From: Opisthocomus hoazin
Taxonomy: Eukaryota > Chordata > Aves > Opisthocomiformes > Opisthocomidae
Assembly (NCBI RefSeq): GCF_030867145.1
Contig: NC_134439.1
Span: forward strand, 7,849,379-7,913,378
Direction of reading: 5' to 3'
Length of the DNA: 64,000 bases
Shown: positions 11,838 to 22,439 of the stretch, one piece after another
Layout of the letters: the number at the start of each line of letters is the position of its first letter
How positions within the stretch are numbered: the stretch's first letter is position 1
The notes under the pieces: generated by a model
The model's input: the letters and a program-made list of their open reading frames with translations, nothing else
What the model was told of the DNA's origin: nothing
Databases searched by the model: none
Position numbers and translations under genes: made by a program

Positions 11838-12782
11838 ATGGACCTCAACACTTTGGAGGACATGGCAAATGGGACAAGTGTGGAAGAATTCATCCTTCTT
11901 GGCTTCCCAGGCACATGGCATTTCCGTGTCTTCCTTGTGGTGGTATTTGCACTGACGTACTCCCTGACAGTAATCGGCAATGCATCCATCATATCCGTTG
12001 TGTGGATGAACAGCAACCTCCATACCCCAATGTACTTTTTCCTCTGTAATCTCTCCTTTCTGGAGATCTGGTACACCACAGGTGTTGTTCCCAAAGCCAT
12101 AGGAGTCATGCTGGGGACAAGCCAGAACATCTCTTTCAGTGTCTGCATCCTCCAGTTGTATTTTCTTCTCTCCCTAGGCTCCACCGAATGTTTCCTTCTG
12201 TCTGTCATGGCCTATGACCGCTACTTAGCCATATGCTACCCCTTGAGATACAACTCACTCATGAACAAGGTCCTCTCTGCTCGGTTGGTGCTCAGCTCCT
12301 GGCTGGGAGGCTTTCTGGCCATCTCACTGCTGGCCTTTCTGACATCCAGGCTGACATTCTGTGGGCCAGATGTCATCAATCATTTCCTCTGTGATATAGA
12401 TTCCTGCCTTGCCCTCTCCTGCAGTGACACATGGCCTGTGGAATTGGCAACCTTTCTAGTCTCCATAATTGTTGTGGTGGCCTCCTGTGTGGTCACACTG
12501 GTGTCCTACATGTACATTATCTCTTCCATCCTGAGAATCCAGTCGTCCCATGGCCGGAAAAAGGCCTTTTCCACTTGCTCTGCCCATCTCAGTGTTGTCA
12601 CGATCTGGTACGGCTCCACTATGTTCCTGTATGTCAAGCCATCAGCCAAGAACTCTTTAGATCTGAACAAACTTGTGAATACCTTTAACACAGTTGTAAC
12701 TCCTCTGCTGAATCCCTTCATTTACACACTTAGGAATAAAGAAGTGAAGCAAGCTCTGGGACGGGCTTTCCAGAGAAAGTGA
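11838..12782 (+). CDS. Olfactory receptor, OR11/OR6-like, intact
   Basis: This is a seven-transmembrane odorant receptor of class II (tetrapod type), coupled to Golf in olfactory neurons. The single coding exon has 314 codons, a normal length. Visible motifs: N-glycosylation site NGT at residue 11, IGN in TM1 (46-48), LHTPMYFFLCNLSFLE (61-76), MAYDRYLAIC at the end of TM3 (124-133), the conserved cysteine at 103 pairing with EC2 cysteines (175, 185, 195), KAFSTCSAHLSVV (242-254) and PLLNPFIYTLRN (289-300). The second Met (residue 9, MANGTS) is an alternative start that would give the more usual N-terminus. A pyrimidine-rich stretch ending in CTGCAG lies directly before the first ATG, a likely 3' splice site from a non-coding exon. 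FILLGFPG, SLGSTECFLLSVMAYDRYLAI and the EC2 region look most like OR11, with OR6 as the alternative; it is not OR14. No inactivating change is seen. Confidence 0.93.
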   Translation: MDLNTLEDMANGTSVEEFILLGFPGTWHFRVFLVVVFALTYSLTVIGNASIISVVWMNSNLHTPMYFFLCNLSFLEIWYTTGVVPKAIGVMLGTSQNISFSVCILQLYFLLSLGSTECFLLSVMAYDRYLAICYPLRYNSLMNKVLSARLVLSSWLGGFLAISLLAFLTSRLTFCGPDVINHFLCDIDSCLALSCSDTWPVELATFLVSIIVVVASCVVTLVSYMYIISSILRIQSSHGRKKAFSTCSAHLSVVTIWYGSTMFLYVKPSAKNSLDLNKLVNTFNTVVTPLLNPFIYTLRNKEVKQALGRAFQRK

Positions 12783-14407
12783 AGTGGCTTTTCAAAGGGC
12801 ATGAGTGAGAGCAAACAAATTCACCCCCTTCCTCCCACAAGTTCTGCCCTGCAGAAGTCCCTCACCGAAGTGGTAAGCGAACCCAGGCATCACAGGTACT
12901 AAAAAGCCAGCAGTTCCCCAGTGAGCTGATCTCACTCACCTCATGGCCATCTTAGGCTGTGTTGAGCCTTAATTCTAAAGCTCCCATCTCCCTCTGTTCA
13001 CTCCTGGGTAGATTCAGAATGCCTCACCATGCTTTAAAGACCAGCGACTGGAAAGGGCCACAAGCTCCATCCAGAAATGTTTCTCTGATTACTTCTCCTC
13101 CACTGGAGGAGTGGTCCTCCCTCACATTTGTATTCCAGTTTACAAAGTGTTTCACTTTCTCTGGGATTCATCTGAATTACCTAAAGAAGTGCCAACAGCT
13201 GGCTCATTACTTCAGGAAAGGGTGTGTGTGTCTCCATTTAGTTTGATATTTTCTGGATGTATCTGTGTCCCATTCTTGTGGTTGTTTCATCGACTCATGC
13301 TCTGGTTCAAGATAAAATCTGGCAATGTCTGGTATCTCTACTTATAATCATTATTCCTTGCATAAGACAGTCAGCAAAAGTTACACTCCCCTTCCTTCCC
13401 TCTGTCCAGGATATGAATGTACTTTTAAATTTCTAATTAAAAACAGGCAAATCACTGTGCTTCATGCTCATGCCCACCCTTGTCAACTGTGGTATTTTTC
13501 TTAGTGGCATTTGGGAAAAGACCTGAGAAAGCCCTTGGAGGCTGGAGAGGAGCCTGAACCTGGGCATGTCCTCAGGTAGCCAGAACTGCTGTTCAATCCT
13601 ATTCAAGAGGATGCTGATTTGGGGGGAACGTGTGTCTGTGGTGTGTTGAAGCCCTCTACAGCTCTGGAGAGCAACCAAAAGCAGGACCTGAAGTGTCCAA
13701 GGGATCCTAGACACAGCACAGTGCAGGACACTGAGGGCTGCCGTCAGTTCCCCATCAACACTGCCTAGAGCCCTCTGAGATAAATAGGGGCATGCAAAGC
13801 CTCCAACAGGGCTGGCAGAGCAGATCCACATCACTTGGGAGAGGCAGGCCATCCTGGAAGAGCAATAGGACAGCAAGCAAATACCCTAAGCTCTCTGAGG
13901 TGAAATGGATGATGCTTTCTGAGCAACAGAGTCAAATTCACAGGGTGGAATCCAGCTGGAAATCCAGCACCCTCCAGATGAACTTCCACATGCAGTGCTG
14001 GGGTGGGATTGCCTGAGAATAGGTCTCCAGAACTATTCCTGTTGTCTGTGGGAGCAAAGGAAATCACGGAGATATGGTTACCATCTGTTGGACAGAGAGT
14101 AAGGCTCTTTTTCCATTCTCTGGGAGGACATTAGTACTTCCAAAGGGCACTTGCTTTCCTCCTTGCTATGATTTTCATTTCAGAGGAGATGAATCACATT
14201 GTCAAAGCTCTTCTTTCTGCACACTGACAGTGAAGGGAGTCCATGTGAGCACTTCACAAAGAAGAGGTACCAACATGGCAGACACACCTTTAGGAGGCAG
14301 AGGCCCAGTCTCACCACAGACTCCAGCTGCCACTGCTGGGCAGGCTGAGCTCAGAGCTACATGCAAGCAGTGGCAGGGATGCAACCTCTCCTGAGAGCAC
14401 CCCCCCA
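12783..14407. other. Gene-free spacer downstream of the olfactory receptor
   Basis: Unique-looking sequence with no supported gene or element. Short open frames on both strands (for example 13433-13876) show no recognisable motif. Confidence 0.5.
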
Positions 14408-14446
14408 CATTTCTGTGCACTACTGCAACCTGTGGGCACCAGTGTG
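14408..14446 (-). other. Recombination signal sequence (23-bp spacer) of TCR V pseudogene
   Basis: On the minus strand, straight after the V-segment codons for N-F-C-A-L-S, come CACACTG (heptamer, 6 of 7 against CACAGTG; 14440-14446), exactly 23 bp, and ACAGAAATG (nonamer, 6 of 9 against ACAAAAACC; 14408-14416). Position and spacer length are what a TCR alpha/delta V segment requires. The changes in heptamer and nonamer suggest weakened or lost function. Confidence 0.65.
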
Positions 14447-14739
14447 GGCTCAGTGCACAGAAATTGACAGCGATGTCGTGGAGCTCAGCATCCCACACGT
14501 GCAGAAGCACCTGGGAGTCCTCTGCAAACAGTGCAGAGGAGAAGCTCCCCGAATTCCCTGAGGTTTCCATTTGTCCACCCCCAGCAGCATCTGAAGGGAC
14601 TGGGTCTGGCGCTGCTGGTACCAGAAAATGTCGGGACTGGCATAGCTGGTAGAGAAATTGCAGGGCAGAGGTGCACAGTGTCCCACCTGGAGGGTCATTT
14701 CTGCTGGGAACTGGAGCACAGAGTCCTTTCGGGCATGAC
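14447..14739 (-). pseudogene. T-cell receptor alpha/delta-type V segment pseudogene
   Basis: A minus-strand V exon of about 293 bp, normal for TCR V segments. It starts after a splice acceptor (TGACTTTACAG; AG at 14740-14741) and reads DSVLQFPAEMTLQ, with the first canonical cysteine in LPCNFS, then the canonical tryptophan in FWYQQ and TQSLQMLLG. After a one-base frame change it continues as FSSALFAEDSQVLLHV, then DAELHDIAV and NFCALS, so the usual Y-x-C is N-F-C. V segments of this type supply the antigen-binding domain of the TCR alpha or delta chain after V(D)J joining. The frameshift and the loss of the tyrosine make this copy non-functional. It lies on the opposite strand to the nearby olfactory receptor. 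The leader exon was not identified. Confidence 0.8.
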
Positions 14740-16706
14740 CTGTAAAGTCAGAAAGGGCTTTCACATTTACTTGCCTGTGTACCTGTGCATCTACCACTTC
14801 ATTAGCTTGCTCACTGTCCCCACTTTCCACCTCACTTTTCCTAGTCTCTGAAATGCTGAGCTGTTTCTCCCTCACACTTCTTTCTGCAGGTTCTTGCCTC
14901 TCCTCACCCCAAGACCATCCTGCTTTTCAGCAATACTCACTGGTCTTTCGGTCCACTCTTCCTCTCCATATCTGCCTCTGAGCTATGCCGACTGCTGTTC
15001 TCTCCTTCAGCAGCAGAAGACGTGAACTGTTTCTCTCCCAGCTCTGACCATATCTTCTTGCTAGAAAAATTCCTTCATATGACACATGACAACTTCTGCC
15101 ATTGTCCTGTCCTTGTAGGGAATTTCAGCTCTTCTTGCACAGAGTTAGCCTTCTCTGTTTGTTCTCCAAGGTGGATGACCATCCCTACAGGCTTTGGTAG
15201 CATTTGACCCAATACATCTCTGATACAACCTCCTATATGCCACGTCGCTCCATTCCCTACCATCTTTCCCTCTTACAGGTTTCATATGTACCAGGAGCAC
15301 ATTCAGGAATGCTCAGGACCTGCCAATGTAGGGTGAAGTTTTACTCCTCTTTTGATGCCCATTACTCCTGACATCTCTCAGATTATTTGCCGTGCCCACG
15401 TGCAGTCCATGCTCTCCCTACAGCAACACTCACAGGGAGTCAGGACTCACGACTCCTCTCTTCCACCATCAGCCACGCAAACTCTTGCCTCTTTCTCCCC
15501 AGCCTGAAAGTCACATCTCACCAAAGTCTGCCTGTTCCTCCAGAGATGCCAGGCAAATGAGAATCAAGTCCCACTTTCCCTTCATGGTGTGCCCAAGGAC
15601 CTGCCAGCACATGGAACCCAGTGCTGGCAACTTCCCCTCTTCTTCTGCCTCTGACAGATCAAATACACCACCAAAGCACAGCCCAGAGGGCTGCTTTTCC
15701 AGGCAGGCTTCTTTGGGTCTGTCCCACACCTCTATCACAGACCCCCTTTCTGTCTGTTCCCCAACCTCTACCACAAGAAAGCTCTCTAGAGAGCTAATGA
15801 ACTCATGGCTTAAGTACTGTCCATCAGAGGGACAGGCATGCCTTGCAGACTTCTCCTGACATCAGCCACCTAGCCGGTTGCACAGGCCTGCAGCCAGCTC
15901 TGCAGAAGGTGGAGAAAGCTCCCTCCTGCACCCACCCATGTCCACCCTGTCCCTGGGACTGTCTGGATGGAGAGAGGACAAGGCACACACTGAAGTGCCT
16001 GGACTCAGGTGTCGCACACACTCTCCCTTTGCCTCTGGCTGTAGAGAAGGAACCTGAAGAGAAATATTGCTGTAAAACGCATCTGCTGCAGAAACCAGCT
16101 GCACAGCAACAGGCACACTCCCACACTCTGGTGGGGCTAGGACATGGTAACACAACTCTCTTTTGTGCAGGCAATCCCTTTGTGTCCATTCACCTACCCA
16201 CATTACCCACAACCTCCACCTGCTTGTCCCACTCCAGGCCCCAGAACCCCAATACCCAGGCAAGCAAAAGGGCTACTTGATTCTAGTGTCTTCTGCTGTG
16301 TGCTGCCTGGGGCACGGCTCCTCTGCCACTGCTCACCCAGGGCCCTTTGCTCACACAGTTGGCAGGGACTTCAGGAAGCAGGTTATTATCATAGCAGCCC
16401 CCATTAGCAGCCCTGGTCCCACAAGGCCTTCAGGGTCCTGTTTTTCAGTTGAGGCCATGGCAGAAGGATGGTGGGCTGCCCTCTGCTTTCCAACGACTAC
16501 AAACCTGCCAGCAGTTCCCCTGTAATACAACTATAGGTGCCACAGCAGTCCCTAGCTGATTCAGGTGACGGTGCTGGACCTTCCCTCTTCCTTGGACAGG
16601 CATGGCAAGGAGGTCCCAGCTGGCAGAACAGCAATGCCCACAAGTGGGCTCAGCTGGGGCTGTCCCCTTGCCCTCATCAAACACACTCTGCCCTGCCTGT
16701 GGAGGT
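14740..16706. other. Gene-free CT-rich spacer between TCR V relics
   Basis: Pyrimidine-rich plus strand with loosely repetitive CTCTTCC/CCTCTG phrases. Open frames exist on both strands but none shows a domain or splice structure. Leader exons of the V relics may lie here (for the 14.4-kb relic) but were not found. Confidence 0.45.
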
Positions 16707-16796
16707 TTGCACACAGTCCACCACCTCTTCCTCTTTCCAGGGCCAGTGTATGCTTGCACACAGTAATACACCACCTCTTCCTCTTTCCAGGGCCAG
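16707..16796. repeat. Short tandem duplication at the 3' end of a TCR V relic
   Basis: A block of about 40 bp (TTGCACACAGT... CCACCTCTTCCTCTTTCCAG GGCCAG) occurs at 16707-16746 and again at 16754-16796. On the minus strand the second block is the sequence leading to the Y-Y-C codons of the adjacent V relic; the first is a partial duplicate of that end. Confidence 0.75.
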
Positions 16797-17044
16797 GTGA
16801 GCCACAGGGTGCTGGGCCAGTGGTCTGCGACCACTAACAGCCACTCCAGTTTGTCCAGCAGCACTTTGGACAAGTTTCAGACAGCTCTCAAGGAACAAGG
16901 GGCCTTAGCCAGGGAGCAGACCATATCAGTGGATGAACTCAGTGGACTGTATGTTGGGGTATGAGCAGGTGACGCTGATGTCAGTGTCCTCAGTGGTCTC
17001 TGCCAATGGCTTCTGCTGCACCTGGGCTCCACTGTCAGTCATTG
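16747..17044 (-). pseudogene. T-cell receptor alpha/delta-type V segment pseudogene
   Basis: A second minus-strand V segment. A pyrimidine-rich acceptor (CCTTCTCCTTCAG, AG at 17045-17046) precedes a frame with AQVQQKP, then DTDISVTCSYPN (first canonical cysteine) and STEFIH. The canonical tryptophan codon that should follow has become TGA (16926-16928). Beyond it, PLFLES and, in a shifted frame, EEEVVYYCVQA mark the V 3' end, with the second canonical cysteine at 16760-16762. The nonsense codon plus at least one frameshift make it a pseudogene. Its 3' end is partly tandem-duplicated and no convincing recombination signal follows. It is from a different V family than the copy at 14447-14739. 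Confidence 0.75.
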
Positions 17045-17556
17045 CTGAAGGAGAAGGAAAGGCCAAAAACCACCAAAGATCACCCAGCCCTAATGGCTTG
17101 TTTCCCAGATAAATGATCAAGCACTGTGGCAGAGGGACAGAGCTGAACTGGAAGAGACGGCGATGTGTTCCCTAGGGACAGGGACAGAGAGTGATCCTTG
17201 TGTGGTTTTGTAGAGCAAGGGGAAGTGGCTGGGAAGGAATTTTGAATAGATGCATGAATGGCGTGATGATGGCGTGAATGACAAGAGCACGGATAGATGA
17301 ATGGATGAAGAGAGGAAGAGTAGACAGGATAGTTGGGAGTATTACGCTGTAGGAGAGAGGGCTCAACTCACAACAAGAGTGAATACTATATGCACAAGGG
17401 GATGCATGGATGTACAGAATAATGGAACGGTGCAGCAAAGGAAAGTTGTGCCTACAGATGTGAAAAAAGAAGAGGGAAAGATGAGAGAGGGCTCTCAGAG
17501 TAGAAGGAGGGGTTAGAGATGGTAGTTGCATGGAAGGATGGGTCAAAATACAGATG
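17045..17556. other. Spacer, no gene seen
   Basis: Sequence just upstream (minus-strand sense) of the V relic; it may contain a decayed leader exon around 17060-17120, but no clean donor site was found. Purine-rich ATGGATG phrases foreshadow the microsatellite that follows. Confidence 0.4.
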
Positions 17557-17672
17557 TGTGGGTGGGTGGATGGATGGATAGGTTGGTGGATGGATGGGTG
17601 AGTGGATGGATGAATGGATGGATGGATGGATGGATGGATGGATGGATGGATGGATGGGTGGATGGAGAGAGA
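17557..17672. repeat. (TGGA)n microsatellite
   Basis: Imperfect then perfect TGGA/GGAT tetranucleotide repeats, about 115 bp. Any open frame through it simply translates the repeat. Confidence 0.9.
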
Positions 17673-17744
17673 GAGGAATGCTGGCAGGGAGAGTGGGTGT
17701 TACAGTGAAAGACAAAGGGCTAAATATCAGGCAATAAGTGCTTA

Positions 17745-19085
17745 ATGAAAGAGTGGGTACCTTGAAAGGCAGCTGTACGTGCAAGAAAACTGATAACAAT
17801 AGAGTTGATTGGCCTGTCAGTCTGACCTCAGTGCTGGCGAAGATTATGGAGCATTTAATCTTGAGTGTGCTCACGGGGCACGTGAAGGACAACCAGGGAA
17901 TCAGGCCCAGCCAGCATGGGTTCGTGAAAGACAGGTCCTACTTGACCAACCTGATCTCCTTCTATGACCAGGTGACCCTCCTACTGTATGAGGGAAAGAC
18001 TGTGGATGTCATCTACCTAGACTTTAGTAAGGCCTTTGACACTGTTCCCTGCAGCATCCTCCTGCAAAGACTAGCTTCTCATGGCCTGGATGGGTGTACA
18101 CTTCACTGGGTAAACTGCTTGGATGGCCAAGCCCGGAGAGTTGTGGTGAATGGAGTTAAATCCATCTGGCAGCCAGTCACAAGTGGTGTCCCCCAGGGCT
18201 CAGTTTTGGGGCCAGTCTTCTTTAATATCTTTTCCAGTGCCCTGGATTGAGGGGATCGAGTGGTAAGTTTGCAGATGACACCAAATTGGGCGGGAGTGTC
18301 AACCTACTTGAGGGTAGGAAGGCTCTGCAGAGGGATCTGGACAGGCTGGATCAATGGGCCATGATCAGTTATATGAGGTTTAACAAGGCTAGTGCTGGGT
18401 CCTGCACTTCCATCACAAAAATCCTATGCAGTGCTACAGGCTGGAAAGCTACCTTGAGGAAAAAGACCTTGGGGTACTGGTCAATGGCCAGCTGAACATG
18501 AGCCAGTGGTGTGCCCAGGTGGCCAAGAAGGCCATCGACATCCTGGCTTTTATCAGGGGTAGTGTGGCCAGCAGGAGCAGGGAAGTGGTTGTACCCCTCT
18601 ACTCAGCACTGGTGAGGCTGCACCTTGAGCGTTGTGTTCAGTTTTGGGCCCCTTACTACAAGAAAGATATTGAGTTGCTGGAGAGTGTCCAGAGAAGGGC
18701 AACAAAGCCGGTGAAGGGCCTAGAGAACAAGTCTTAAGAGGAGCGGCTGAGGGAGTGGGGATTGTTTTGTCTGGAGAAGAGGTGGCTAAGGGAAGACCTT
18801 ATTGCTCTGTACAGCTACCTGAAAGGTGGTTGTAGTGAGGAGGGTGTTGATCTCTTCTCCCAAGTACTAGTGAAAGGACGGGCTCAAGTTGCATCAGGGG
18901 AGGTTTAGACTGGATATTTGGAAAAATTTCTTCACTGAAAGAGTTGTAAAGCATTTGAACAGGCTGCCCAGGGCAGTGGTGGAGTCCCCATCCCTGGAGG
19001 TGTTCAAAAGCCAAGTAGATATGGCACTTCAGGACATGGTTTTGTAGGCATGTTGGTGATTGGTTGATGGTTGGACTTTATGATC
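17745..19085 (+). mobile_element. CR1 LINE, older copy, 5'-truncated, interrupted at 19085
   Basis: Plus-strand CR1 reverse transcriptase remnant: [17 protein letters not shown], then [14 protein letters not shown] (RT motif A), [22 protein letters not shown] (catalytic core), [32 protein letters not shown] and the 3' non-coding CGGCTGAGG...CTGCCCAGGGCAGTGG region. Frame changes near 18250 and 18430 and a stop near 18735 break it. At 19085 (ACTTTATGATC) a second CR1 in reverse orientation begins; the missing 3' tail resumes at 20264. Confidence 0.85.
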
Positions 19086-20257
19086 ATAGAATCATAGAAT
19101 CATAGAAAGTTTTGGGTCGGAAGGGACCCCTAGAGGTTGTCTAGTCCAACCCCCCCGCAGTGAGCAGGGACAGCACTAACTAGATCAGGTTGCTCAGAGC
19201 CCAGTCCAACCTGGTCTTGAATGTTTCCAGGGATGGGGCCTCCACTGCCTCTCTGGGCAACCCCTCCCAGTGTTTCACCACCATCATTGTAGAGAATTTC
19301 TTCCTTATATCTAGCCTAAACCTACCCTGTTTTAGTTTAAAACCATTATCCCTCGTCCTATCACTGCTGTCTCTACTAAAAAGATTGTCCCCATCTTTCC
19401 TATAGGCTCCCTTTAAGTACTGAAAGGCTGCAATCAGGTCTCCCCAGAGCCTTCTCTTCTCCAGGCTGAACAAGCCCAACTGTCTCAGCCTGTCCTCATA
19501 GGAGAGGTGCTTCAGCCCTCGGATCATTTTTGTAGCCCTCCTTTGGACCCGCTCAAACACATCCATGTCCTTCTTATGTTTGGGGCTCCAGAGCTGGATG
19601 CAGTACTCTAGGAGGCGTCTCACGAGAGCTGAGTAAAGGGGCAGAATCACCTCCCTTGCCCTGCTGGCCACGCTTCTCTTGATGCAGCCCAGGACATGGT
19701 CGGCCCTCTGGGCTGCCAGCGCACATTGCCGGCTCACGTCCAGCCTTTCATCTATCAGTACCCCCAAGTCCCTCTCAGCAGGGCTGCTCTCGATCCTTTC
19801 ATCCCCCAGCCTGTATTGATACCGGGGATTACCCCAACCCAGGTGTAGGACCTTGCACTTGGCCTTGTTGAACCTCATGAGGTTCACACAGGCCCACCTC
19901 TCCATCTTGTCCAGGTCCCTCTGGATGGCATCCCGTCCTTCTGGTGTCTCAACCGTACCACTCAGCTTGGTGTCATCTGCAAACTTGCTGAGGGTACACT
20001 CGATGTCGCTGTCCATGTCATTGATAAATATATTGAACAACACCGGTCCCAGTACGGACCCCTGAGGGTCTCCACTCGTCACTGGTCTCCATCCGGACAT
20101 TGAGCCATTGACCACTACCCTTTGGCTGTGACCATCCAACCAATTCCTTATCCACCGAACGGTCCACCCATCAAATCCATGGCTCTCCAATTTAGAGAGA
20201 AGGATGTTGTGGTGGACCGTGTCAAAGGCTTTACAAAAATCCAGATAGATGACATCC
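19086..20257 (-). mobile_element. CR1 LINE, younger nested insertion with intact partial ORF2
   Basis: Minus-strand CR1, truncated at its 5' end within RT. One uninterrupted frame of about 360 codons runs from [15 protein letters not shown] (RT motif A) through [52 protein letters not shown] and [14 protein letters not shown] to the natural stop at about 19180. The 3' UTR and octamer tail (CATAGAAT on the plus strand) follow. The lack of frameshifts marks it as relatively young. ATGATC at 19080-19085 is repeated at 20258-20263, the target-site duplication. Missing the endonuclease and most of RT, it cannot move by itself. Confidence 0.9.
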
Positions 20258-20263
20258 ATGATC

Positions 20264-20305
20264 TTAGAGGTCTTTTCCAACTTTAATGATCCTATGATTC
20301 TGTGA
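20264..20305 (+). mobile_element. 3' tail of the interrupted older CR1
   Basis: TTAGAGGTCTTTTCCAAC, then AATGATCCTATGATTCTGTGA, completes the CR1 3' end that was cut off at 19085. Joining the two by position explains both pieces as one older plus-strand element. Confidence 0.85.
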
Positions 20306-20599
20306 TGGAGACAATGCAGGAATACTGAATGGGAACTCAGAGCTGGGGAAGAGGAAAGTGAGATGGCAGATAGGCAGGCAGGGGGAGACATACCTTGAAG
20401 AACGAGCACAGCCGTGGCCACCCACAGCTGATGCCTGCCCTGCACGCCCACTAGCACCGTGGCCAGCACCACCAGCCCTGATTATTCCACCCTCTGCCAC
20501 CCACAACTCACTGCCCGTTGCCAGACCAGGCTGTCTGCTCTGGCCCCAGCATCTTCTCTCTGCTACCACTACCCACTGCCGTCAGTTTGTCCATGGGGC
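20306..20599. other. Spacer, no gene seen
   Basis: No recognisable gene, repeat or RNA. Confidence 0.4.
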
Positions 20600-20990
20600 T
20601 GTGCCATGTGCCAGCACCAATCTTCTCTGTCTTCTCTGAAAAAGCAGTTGTATAAAACAAGAAGGTGTCTCCCGAGCCACCTCTTTTCCAAGATGAGCAG
20701 GCACAGTTTTCTCAGCCTCTTCTCGCATGTCATGTTTGCCAGCCCCCTAATCAACTTGGTGGCCATTGTTGGAACCACTTTGGTATGCCAGTACCCTTCC
20801 TGCACTGGGGAGTACCAGCCTGGTAGCAATACACTAGATGTGGTCTCACATGGGACATAGGGGCAAGGCCACTTTCCTGGACCTTCTGGCAACACTGTGA
20901 CTGAGTTCAGGATGCAGCTGGCCTTATTTGCTGCAAAGGCACACTGTGGCCTCATGTTCAGCTGTCTGCCTTCTAAAGCCCCGTATCCTT
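20600..20990 (-). mobile_element. Degenerate CR1 LINE fragment
   Basis: Minus-strand conceptual translation retains CR1 RT C-terminal phrases in order: GALEGRQLNMRPQCAFAANKAS, then VPTMATKLIRGLANMTCEKRLRKLCLL, then LEKRWLGRHLLVLYNCF. They are divergent and joined by filler, so this is an old fragment. Ends are approximate. Confidence 0.7.
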
Positions 20991-21503
20991 TTCTATGGAC
21001 CTGCTTCCTAGGCAGCCAGCCAGCCTGCATGACTGCATGAGATGTTTCCTCCCCTAGACTCAAAACCTTGCCTTGCTCTTTTCGACTCTGATGACATACC
21101 AGTCAGCCCATTCTGCCACGGTCAAAACTCTTTTTGCCTGGTAGTACAGCCATTTTTCCACCCACCTTATCGTGCTCTAACTAAACCCATTCATCCCCAG
21201 GTGGGTCATAAAGGAAGTATGGTCCTTCTAAACTCTAGGAACACACTAAACCTGCACTTCCACTGTCCTCTGTGCCCATCACCTCATGAAAAAGCAATGA
21301 GGTTGACCCTTGGTTGCACTAGAGCCTCAGCTCAGAAACAGCAGCTCCACAGAGAGGGGAATCTGCCCTGGCTGAGCTCTCTCAGCAGAACTCCCAGGCA
21401 GTGATCACACCAAGGTCATTAAAGGGAAGGAAGCAACCATAGTCTGCACTCACTCCACGTTGGATCTGAGCCCAGACAGGCAAACATTCAGGCAATGGGA
21501 TGG
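20991..21503. other. Spacer, no gene seen
   Basis: No supported feature. Short open frames have no motif. Confidence 0.4.
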
Positions 21504-22200
21504 TGTCGCGTTAAAGGGGGGGGGGTAAGGGGAGTCTGATATTCAGCTTGCCTGCCAGAGCCCTTTCAAGGACTTTCACTGAAACAGTTTCGCAAAGTTG
21601 AAGCAATAGGTAATTTATTCAAGCGACAGTTATCACAGATTCGGAATTGCCGTTGATAAATTCACTGTCTACAACAGTTGAGCTCAAAGTAATAGTTTAG
21701 CGCTTTTGTTAACAATGTCTTCCCGGGGATAGGTCTGACAAAGTCAGAGGCGCGACTCTTACCATAAAGGCGTCCCTTCTTGGAGGGGGGGGAAGAGAGG
21801 TTCAGGCCTGTTGACCCATCCCCGTCAGGTGAAGTTCTCGCTTGGCTCCTCCTCCCAAAGAGAGGTTTCAAGTGCCAATTTTTATATGTTTGGAAACCTT
21901 TTTGCGAGGTGGGACTAAGTCAATTATTGTGTATCGATTGGCTTTTGGCATGGAATGTCATGTCGTCAGAAGCAGGACTCAGCAGTGTGACACACCTTCG
22001 GAGCGGACATCTTGGTATGTGCATTCGGGGGCCATCTGTGCTTTATCCAAAGCAATCTCTGAAGCAATCTCTGGCTGTGCAGCCTCCGCAGCGCTCTACA
22101 GATCAGTGGGTTTACAGTGATGGGCTATCCCCCCTTACTTTTGTCTGATAAGATAAGCACCAGTTAATTACTTGCTTGGTTATCTCTTCGGCTTTCGACA
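21504..22200 (-). mobile_element. Solo LTR of an avian ERV
   Basis: On the minus strand it runs from TGTCGAAAGCCGAAG (22200) to AACGCGACA (21504), about 697 bp, with matching terminal inverted bases TGTCG/CGACA. Minus-strand TATAAAAATT lies near 21879-21888 and AATAAA (in TTGAATAAATTACC) near 21611-21621. No coding sequence flanks it. No target duplication was recognised, which could mean decay or recombination between elements. It is unrelated by eye to the LTR at 842-1513. Confidence 0.65.
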
Positions 22201-22439
22201 CCTCAGTGGAGAGACCCCTCAGTCCGTTTGTCTTTCGCCTTGCATTTGACAAGTCCAGCAAGGCCATTGATTACAGATGGGTTCAGGAACTCTACCCACT
22301 GTGCACTGAGCTTGTCAGAACGAGGGTCTCTGCTTGATACCCCTGTGCAATAGCAGCAGGGTTTGTGGGGTGTGGCCTTGAATCCAATGTCCTTTTCCTC
22401 ACAGAGGCAGTTGCTGGGTACTCAGACAGAGATTCCTGT
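22201..22439. other. Spacer, no gene seen
   Basis: No recognisable element; it adjoins sequence that becomes alignable with the keratin array upstream region from about 22440. Confidence 0.35.

Noticed and set aside
16660-16707. Recombination signal after the duplicated end of the V relic (CACAGGC plus 23 bp)
   Set aside because: The nonamer position (GCAAGGGGA) matches the consensus poorly; only the first five heptamer bases fit.
17452-17892. 146-codon minus-strand frame rich in HPSIHPSIH
   Set aside because: It is the translation of the (TGGA)n microsatellite.
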